In this document: piece after piece, positions 27,551-32,369 of the stretch
How the letters are laid out: every line of letters starts with the position of its first letter
Numbering within the stretch: the stretch's first letter is position 1
IMG/VR virus record: IMGVR_UViG_3300005962_000004
Span: 1-32,369 of that record
DNA: 32,369 bases
Origin: a virus
Direction: 5' to 3' (one strand)
The notes under the pieces: generated by a model
Databases searched by the model: none
Told to the model about the DNA's origin: nothing
Seen by the model: the letters and a program-made list of their open reading frames with translations, nothing else
Program-made: the position numbers and the translations under genes

Positions 27551-28027
27551 TTAAGACTGATGACTATTGTGCACTTTTTCGTTGAATTGGATTTCGTACA
27601 GTCCCAATCTCCCCCTGATTGGGAAGAAATCGACGATGCGTGGGTTGGCCAATAACCATCCAACGCCCTCCTCTGCATACCAGACCATGTCCTCCTCGGT
27701 AGGGAGAGCATCGCCCTCCTTGAGGAGAACGTACTTTTTCCGGCCAAAGGAAAAATCCGGCTTTTCTCCCCGGCGGGCTCGCCGGAAGATGCCCACCAAA
27801 TCTACAATGCCAACAACGCCGCCGATGGGGAGCGACTCCGGGAACGTGATGCCATGCCGGCGACACCATTGGCGTTCCGCCTCAATCAGTGCTGGGGCAG
27901 GGGATCGGGAACTTGCACATATAGCGATTGGCCCCCGGTATTGCGTGGCCCATGTACGATTCTCGACGGTTTTGATCCCGTGGACAATCATTGATGCCCA
28001 CGGTTGGCGAATTGACAATGCCTTCAT
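27551..28027 (-). CDS. ASCH-domain protein
   Basis: A 158-residue protein with the ASCH opening 'MKALSIRQPWASMIVHGIKT' and 'VENRTWATQYRGPIAICAS', then 'GGVVGIVDLVGIFRRA' and a C-terminal 'GRLGLYEIQF'. ASCH folds are PUA-like and bind RNA or modified bases; in phages they occur near DNA-modification genes. It is the only minus-strand gene in this half and lies between the methyltransferase and the PP-loop protein. The TATAAT box is 7 nt from the ATG, so the transcript would be leaderless. Confidence 0.85.
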   Translation of the reverse strand: MKALSIRQPWASMIVHGIKTVENRTWATQYRGPIAICASSRSPAPALIEAERQWCRRHGITFPESLPIGGVVGIVDLVGIFRRARRGEKPDFSFGRKKYVLLKEGDALPTEEDMVWYAEEGVGWLLANPRIVDFFPIRGRLGLYEIQFNEKVHNSHQS

Positions 28028-28034
28028 ACTTGCA

Positions 28035-28043
28035 ATTATACCA
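28035..28043 (-). promoter_or_regulatory. Extended -10 promoter, leaderless type (ASCH gene)
   Basis: On the minus strand TGG-TATAAT ends 7 nt before the ATG, so the start of transcription should fall on the start codon. No clear -35 box. Confidence 0.65.
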
Positions 28044-28093
28044 GTGTCCGCGGGGAAAACATTAAATTAGGGTTATAGTTTGCTTAGAGTATA

Positions 28094-28102
28094 TGGTATA
28101 AT
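28094..28102 (+). promoter_or_regulatory. Extended -10 promoter (PP-loop gene)
   Basis: TGG-TATAAT with a weak TTATAG 18 bp upstream. The ATG at 28114 is 11 nt after the -10 box, leaving a leader of only a few nt; GGAG at 28105 would mostly be lost from such a transcript. Confidence 0.65.
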
Positions 28103-28113
28103 GTGGAGCAGAA

Positions 28114-28860
28114 ATGATTGTCCACAAAGTGGCCCAGATTGAGCATCCGGAGATTTTTGGTGCAGATGGTTTGCCATTACCGTCTGATGCCCTTGTGCCT
28201 ATTGCTAAGGCGATAGCGGGTGATCGGATACTGCTCTCTTTTTCGGGCAAGGATAGTCTTGCTATGTGGCTTTATCTTCGGGATAAGTTCGAGATTATCC
28301 CGTATTTTTGTTATACCGTTCCGCATCTCTCTTATGATGATGAGATGCTGGATTACTACGAACGCTTTTTCGGTACGCACATTATCCGTCTTCCGCATCC
28401 GCGTACTTATGAGCTGCTCAATAGTGCCGCATGGTTGCCGTTGGACAAATGGGCCATTATTTACAATGCTCAATTGCCAATATTCAACTATTCTGACATC
28501 GAGGATATACTTGCAAAGCAATTCGGGCTACCGGATACTTATCTTTCTGCTGTCGGTATCCGTGCCGCCGATAGTCCAATGCGCTCTGTTTTCATCAGAC
28601 AGATGGGACCAATCGGATTCAAGCGGCGCAGGTATTACTACGCTATCTGGGATTGGAAAATTGATGATGTAAGGAGGATAATTGCCAGACACGGGGTTAA
28701 ATTGTCAAAATCCTATTTGTATTTTGGCTCCACAGGAGATGGGATAGATTATAATTTCCTAAGATTTTTGCGTGACAATTTGCCTGATGATTATCAGCGC
28801 GTGTTAGATGTGTTCCCGATGGCTGATATTGAGTTGTTCCGCTATGAGGCCGTGCGATGA
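28114..28860 (+). CDS. PAPS-reductase-like PP-loop protein
   Basis: A 248-residue protein with the PP-loop 'LLSFSGKDSLAMWLYL' (Ser44-Gly45-Lys46-Asp47-Ser48) which binds ATP pyrophosphate, then 'IIPYFCYTVPHLSYDDEML' and a C-terminal region with 'KSYLYFGSTGDGIDYNFLRF'. Phage members of the PAPS reductase/ATP-sulfurylase group are widespread and mostly unassigned; some relatives (DndC) act in DNA sulfur modification. It lacks the long extra domains of DndC. It is coupled by ATGA to the next gene and is near a methyltransferase and an ASCH protein, so a nucleic-acid modification role is possible. Confidence 0.8.
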   Translation: MIVHKVAQIEHPEIFGADGLPLPSDALVPIAKAIAGDRILLSFSGKDSLAMWLYLRDKFEIIPYFCYTVPHLSYDDEMLDYYERFFGTHIIRLPHPRTYELLNSAAWLPLDKWAIIYNAQLPIFNYSDIEDILAKQFGLPDTYLSAVGIRAADSPMRSVFIRQMGPIGFKRRRYYYAIWDWKIDDVRRIIARHGVKLSKSYLYFGSTGDGIDYNFLRFLRDNLPDDYQRVLDVFPMADIELFRYEAVR

Positions 28861-29297
28861 AAAGCTACAAACCGCAAAGCCCGAAGGCAAGGAAACCAGT
28901 AGTCAAAAAGACTTTCAAGCGTCTGCCGGACATTGAGACAATGTTCAATGTTGATGGCGATCCCCTCGAAAATGTTGACTTTGATCCTGACGACCTCGAA
29001 GCCAGTGCTACGGCAGAGATGTCAGAGATCGTCAGGCTCATCAGGGAGAAAAAGAAGCAATCGGCAGACCGCTTTCGGATAGCCGAAGACACTGACTATT
29101 GGGTAGCTCTTTGCTTCCAATGCCGCGAACAACGTGATGAATTTCTTAAAAAAGCTGGATGGAGCGAATTGGGTGAAAAATACCTGAATGGTCTTGAAAT
29201 CGCTCGCCGCTTAGGTATTGACGTTAAAGTTTTTGATCTCAAGCCTTTGCCGTTGCGAGGAAAGCCGAAAAAATTTTCGCGCGAGGAGGTGATCTGA
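28857..29297 (+). CDS. Unknown protein paired with the PP-loop protein
   Basis: A 146-residue protein. Residues 1-~20 are basic, 20-75 acidic and probably flexible ('VDGDPLENVDFDPDDLEA'), and 80-130 form a compact helical part 'DYWVALCFQCREQRDEFLK' and 'WSELGEKYLNGLEIARRLGI'. It overlaps the PP-loop gene by ATGA, which suggests joint action. I believe such pairs recur in phages, but I cannot name the family. Confidence 0.65.
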   Translation: MKSYKPQSPKARKPVVKKTFKRLPDIETMFNVDGDPLENVDFDPDDLEASATAEMSEIVRLIREKKKQSADRFRIAEDTDYWVALCFQCREQRDEFLKKAGWSELGEKYLNGLEIARRLGIDVKVFDLKPLPLRGKPKKFSREEVI

Positions 29298-29298
29298 A

Positions 29299-29406
29299 AT
29301 GCGTAGGGCGTTGCGAAAGCTACTCGATAAGGCTCGTACGTTAAAGGGGGCGCTTAAACGCGTTGCGCGTGCCGTCCGCGGACGCAGTGGCGCAGACCAT
29401 CGTTGA
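29299..29406 (+). CDS. Tiny basic peptide before the terminase genes
   Basis: A 35-residue, Arg/Lys-rich peptide: 'MRRALRKLLDKARTLKGAL' then 'KRVARAVRGRSGADHR', with only three acidic residues. It is an amphipathic helix by pattern. Its ribosome binding site is almost full length, GGAGGTGATCT ending 4 nt before ATG 29299, stronger than any nearby. It starts 1 nt after the previous stop. A small DNA-binding or internal virion peptide is possible; function unknown. Confidence 0.55.
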   Translation: MRRALRKLLDKARTLKGALKRVARAVRGRSGADHR

Positions 29407-29420
29407 TGTGTTGGTTTTTG

Positions 29421-29446
29421 GCGTGGGGGAGAGTCTCCCCCCACGC
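29421..29446 (+). promoter_or_regulatory. GC-rich hairpin before the small terminase
   Basis: GCGTGGGGG (29421-29429) pairs with CCCCCACGC (29438-29446), 9 perfect pairs, 8-nt loop, directly followed by AAGGA. No T tract. Same layout as the hairpin at 20640-20667. Confidence 0.65.
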
Positions 29447-29458
29447 AAGGATGGTTTT

Positions 29459-29947
29459 ATGGCTCTGGGCAGGAGACCAATCTTAACAGACACAGTCATC
29501 GAGAAAATTTGCGAAGCCTACTCAATCGGCGCAACCTATAAGATTTGCGCTGCTTATGCTGGAGTTTCTGAGGCTTCGTTGTCTGGATGGCTGCGACAGG
29601 CGCGGGAATTGCAGGAAAAATTAGAAAACGGCCAGCTGAAAGAGAGCGAGTTGACGAGCCATCAGAAGCAATTGTTAAAATTTTTGAGGAAATTCACTGC
29701 TGCCGAAGCCAATGATGCCATGAATTTGCTCCAGGTGATTGACCAGGCGGCTGCCAGAGACCCGGTGTGGGCGGAGAAGCGACTATTGCGCCGCTATCCA
29801 GACATGGCCATTCCCGCCCGGGCAGAAAATAAAATCAGCGTTGAGCAGACAATCGTTTTGGAGTGGCGCACGTATGATGACGATGAAAAGCGTGCGGAGG
29901 GTGTCTCTGCCGCGAATGCACAGGGCGCAAGCGGAGATACAGAGTAG
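29459..29947 (+). CDS. Terminase small subunit
   Basis: A 162-residue protein. 'LTDTVIEKICEAYSIGATY' and 'CAAYAGVSEASLSGWLRQA' form a helix-turn-helix DNA-binding domain as in phage small terminases, followed by a coiled coil ('LQEKLENGQLKESELTSHQ') and a C-terminal region with 'DPVWAEKRLLRRYPDMA', common in this family. It recognises the pac/cos site and activates the large subunit. ATG 29459 is preferred over upstream in-frame starts because AAGGA lies ~8 nt before it. It overlaps the large subunit gene. Confidence 0.8.
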   Translation: MALGRRPILTDTVIEKICEAYSIGATYKICAAYAGVSEASLSGWLRQARELQEKLENGQLKESELTSHQKQLLKFLRKFTAAEANDAMNLLQVIDQAAARDPVWAEKRLLRRYPDMAIPARAENKISVEQTIVLEWRTYDDDEKRAEGVSAANAQGASGDTE

Positions 29948-31082
29948 CAATGCCCGCTTCCGCGTTGTGTGCTGTGGCCGGCGGTTTGGCAAGACTCGGC
30001 TGGCCGTCCTGATTGCATTGGCGGAGATGCTACAGGGTGGCTCGGTGTTGTGGATCGCGCCGACCCATGACAAGGCGATGATAGGCTGGCGGCTGTTCGA
30101 GGAGTTAGTCGCGCAAATTCCCGGTGTGACCGTTCAGCGGGGGAATGGCCGTATCGAGTACAATGGTGGCTGGATTGCTGTCCGCTCTGCCGACACAGAA
30201 GGCGGCTTGCGTGGCGAGGGATTATCCCTGGTTGTAGTAGATGAGGCCGCGCACATCCGCGACCTGGAGCGCATTTGGCAGCAAGAGCTTCGACCGTCGT
30301 TGACTGACCGCAAAGGCCGCGCGGTGTTCATCAGCACACCGCGCGGATTTAACTATTTTTACGATTTATTCAAAATGCCCGAGCGTGATGCCGACTGGCA
30401 ATCATGGCAGTTCCCGTCATCCGCCAATCCGTTTCTTGACCCCGCAGAAATCGAAGCCGCTCGGCGCGAACTGCCTGCGCTGGTATTTCGCCAGGAATAC
30501 CTGGCCGAGTTTGTACAGCTGTCCGGCGCAATGTTCCGTCGCGAGTGGTTTGAGATTGTGGAGGGTGCACCGATGCTAATTGCCCAGGTGCGGCATTGGG
30601 ACTTGGCGGCAACCAGCAAGACGTCCGGCGACTACTCCGCGGGCGTCAAGGTCGGGTTGGCCGCTGACGGTACGGCCTACATCCTTGACCTTGTACATGG
30701 CCGCTGGGAGTGGCCAACACTCTTGCGCATTATCGGGCAGACGGCGCGCGCAGATGGCCCCGGTGTCGCACAGACCATCGAGACAGCGGGTGTCCAGCGT
30801 GGGATGTTGGACTTGCTACATGCCGAGCCGGGACTTGCGGACATCCCATTCCGCGGTGTGAAGCCGCTGGCGGATAAGATTGCGCGTGCTAACACCTGGC
30901 TGGCGCGCGCTGAGCAGGGGAAAGTCAAGCTACTGCGTGGTGCGTGGAACGCCGCCTGGCTGGACGAGGTTTGCGCTTTTCCTGAGGCCGAGCATGATGA
31001 TATCGTGGACGCTACCAGCGGTGCGTTTGCCGGCTTAGCTACGCCGCGCCATGTGGAATATGCAGAGAGCATCTGGAGGTGA
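29883..31082 (+). CDS. Terminase large subunit
   Basis: A 399-residue protein. 'RMHRAQAEIQSSNARFRVV' leads to Walker A 'CGRRFGKT' (residues ~31-38), Walker B 'LSLVVVDEAAHI', and 'AVFISTPRGFNYF'. The RNase H-like nuclease begins with 'VRHWDLAATSKTSGDYSAG' and ends with 'EAEHDDIVDATSGAF'. It packages and cuts the DNA at the portal. ATG 29883 gives the conserved segment before the Walker box; ATG 29916 is also possible. Neither has a good ribosome site, so coupling to the small subunit is likely. Confidence 0.9.
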   Translation: MKSVRRVSLPRMHRAQAEIQSSNARFRVVCCGRRFGKTRLAVLIALAEMLQGGSVLWIAPTHDKAMIGWRLFEELVAQIPGVTVQRGNGRIEYNGGWIAVRSADTEGGLRGEGLSLVVVDEAAHIRDLERIWQQELRPSLTDRKGRAVFISTPRGFNYFYDLFKMPERDADWQSWQFPSSANPFLDPAEIEAARRELPALVFRQEYLAEFVQLSGAMFRREWFEIVEGAPMLIAQVRHWDLAATSKTSGDYSAGVKVGLAADGTAYILDLVHGRWEWPTLLRIIGQTARADGPGVAQTIETAGVQRGMLDLLHAEPGLADIPFRGVKPLADKIARANTWLARAEQGKVKLLRGAWNAAWLDEVCAFPEAEHDDIVDATSGAFAGLATPRHVEYAESIWR

Positions 31083-31083
31083 C

Positions 31084-32369
31084 GTGTTGCCGAATCCTAT
31101 CTATAGCAGCCTGCTTGATCTGCTTGGGCGCGATGAGCAGTCGCGAGTTGATATCATGCGACGGCGGTGGGAGGCATATTACGGCAAGCTACCGCCGGCG
31201 TTGAAGGTCAAGCCGGGGCAAACTGACGATAATGTGCGCTTAAACTATGCGCGCATGATTGTTGATAAGGGCGTATCATTCCTGTTCGGGCAGAATGTCG
31301 AATTTGAGTTAGACGAAACACAGAAGACACAGGCGGAGGAGTGGCTGGATTCTGTCTGGCAAGCAAACCGCAAGATGACATTGCTCCAGACTGTCGCGCT
31401 TATCGGCGGCGTAACGGGGCACGCGTTTATCAAGATTATCCCCGCCCAACCATACCCGCGCCTGGTGCCGCTGGATAGTGAAATCGTGACGGTGGCGGTC
31501 GCCCCGGATGACCTGCAGAATATACTGAGCTATCAAATTGCATACGTTGCCCGTGATCCCAAAACGCAGAAGCCGATTGGTGTCCGTCAGGTAATCGAGC
31601 GCGATGGCCAGCGGTGGACGATCACTGACCAAGTGGGGGACGTGGAGGGACTTGTCTGGACAACCGTCAATCAGGCTGTTTGGCCATACACATTTAGCCC
31701 GATTGTTGATTGCCAAAATCTGCCCGCGCCTGGCGAATTTTGGGGTTGCAGTGACCTGGAGGATGATGTGCTGGAGATATTGCGAGCCATCAACTTCATT
31801 GCCAGCAATACGGCGCGCATTATCCGTTTCCACGCGCACCCCAAGACGTGGGGCCGCGGGTTCGTGGCAAAGGACTTGCGCATCGGAGTTGACGAGACGA
31901 TTATCCTGCCAGGTGATAACGCCGAATTGCATAATCTGGAGATGCAGAGCGATTTGGCTTCCAGCCTGGCCTTTCTTGACCGCTTACGTCAGGCGATGCA
32001 CGAAATTAGCCGTGTGCCTGAAGTCGCCACCGGCAACCTGGAGCGGGCAGGCAGTCTGTCTGGCGTCGCATTGCAAATTCTGTCCCAGCCACTACTCGAA
32101 AAAACAGGTACAAAGCGGCTGCTATACGGTGATATGCTGATTGAGCTGAACCGCCGGCTGCTTGCGCTGGGCGGATTTGGCGAAGACCATCGCACTGTCA
32201 TCCACTGGCCAGAACTGCTACCGTCTGATCCGATGCAGGAGCGACAGGCTGCGCTGATTGATAAGCAGTTGGGTGTCAGTGCTGATACTATCTTGCAACG
32301 ACTTGGCTATGAGCCCAGCCTGGAGCGGGAGAAGGCACAGGCCGAAAGCGCGCAGCTTGGCGAGCAAAT
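31084..32369 (+). CDS. Portal protein, truncated at the right edge
   Basis: 428 codons are present before the window ends. The N-terminal part ('RWEAYYGKLPPALKVKPGQ' and 'LNYARMIVDKGVSFLFG') and the later 'VPEVATGNLERAGSLSG' with 'LQILSQPLLEKT' fit SPP1 gp6-like portals. The portal forms the dodecameric ring at one vertex of the head. GGAGG lies 4 nt before GTG 31084; TTG 31087 is a second possible start with better spacing. The missing C-terminus is probably short. Confidence 0.85.
   Translation, partial: MLPNPIYSSLLDLLGRDEQSRVDIMRRRWEAYYGKLPPALKVKPGQTDDNVRLNYARMIVDKGVSFLFGQNVEFELDETQKTQAEEWLDSVWQANRKMTLLQTVALIGGVTGHAFIKIIPAQPYPRLVPLDSEIVTVAVAPDDLQNILSYQIAYVARDPKTQKPIGVRQVIERDGQRWTITDQVGDVEGLVWTTVNQAVWPYTFSPIVDCQNLPAPGEFWGCSDLEDDVLEILRAINFIASNTARIIRFHAHPKTWGRGFVAKDLRIGVDETIILPGDNAELHNLEMQSDLASSLAFLDRLRQAMHEISRVPEVATGNLERAGSLSGVALQILSQPLLEKTGTKRLLYGDMLIELNRRLLALGGFGEDHRTVIHWPELLPSDPMQERQAALIDKQLGVSADTILQRLGYEPSLEREKAQAESAQLGEQ

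Noticed and set aside
31309-31932. Minus-strand frame opposite the portal gene
   Set aside because: The plus strand is a clear portal; the antisense frame has no ribosome site or recognisable pattern.
1-32369. Integrase, tRNA and attachment sites
   Set aside because: Searched by eye for tyrosine or serine recombinase motifs and cloverleaf genes; none found, so temperate life cannot be claimed from this window.

Overview
This window is almost certainly most of the genome of a tailed, non-contractile-tail (siphovirus-type) phage or prophage. Moving right from the right-hand packaging genes and re-entering at the left end, the order is small terminase, large terminase, portal (cut by the right edge), the end of a minor head protein (cut by the left edge), scaffold, major capsid, connectors, tail tube, frameshifted tail chaperones, tape measure, distal tail, hub and fibre. 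The break therefore falls inside the head genes, as expected for a circularly permuted map missing roughly 1 kb, or for a window cut from a larger contig. The host is not identifiable from sequence alone. Promoters are sigma70-like (TTGACA/TATAAT), Shine-Dalgarno sites are strong and base composition is moderate. A Chloroflexota-type host is only a weak impression.

Layout: (1) 1-13521, + strand: structural operon with many ATGA stop/start overlaps and a textbook -1 frameshift signal in the tail chaperone gene. (2) 13522-13710: convergent, hairpin-rich non-coding segment. (3) 13711-19060: accessory region. Two minus-strand operons of small genes (zinc-ribbon, HEAT-like and unknown proteins) are headed by duplicated 86-residue paralogues, each with the same promoter and the same 36-37 nt palindrome. 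Every non-overlapping intergenic gap in these operons holds one copy of a conserved ~110 nt structured element (four copies, with paired base changes in the hairpins). Between the operons lies a plus-strand group: membrane protein, small unknowns and an SH3 lipoprotein, with clusters of a GCCACTAAC 9-mer in two adjacent genes. (4) 19061-26261: early and replication genes: ribbon-helix-helix regulator, a likely ssDNA-binding protein, ERCC4 nuclease, RecA/Sak4-like ATPase, P-loop helicase/ATPase, a 290-bp repeat block that looks like a replication origin, and a prim-pol primase with a C-terminal CHC2-type zinc finger. (5) 26366-29297: DNA methyltransferase, ASCH protein, PAPS-reductase-like PP-loop protein and a linked 146-residue protein; three of these have extended -10 promoters placed at or very near the start codon. 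(6) 29299-32369: packaging genes.

The most interesting items are the four-copy structured leader element, the inverted-repeat origin candidate between helicase and primase, the paired palindromes next to a ribbon-helix-helix gene, the GCCACTAAC clusters and the frameshift signal. No integrase, tRNA, CRISPR array or recognisable endolysin was seen.
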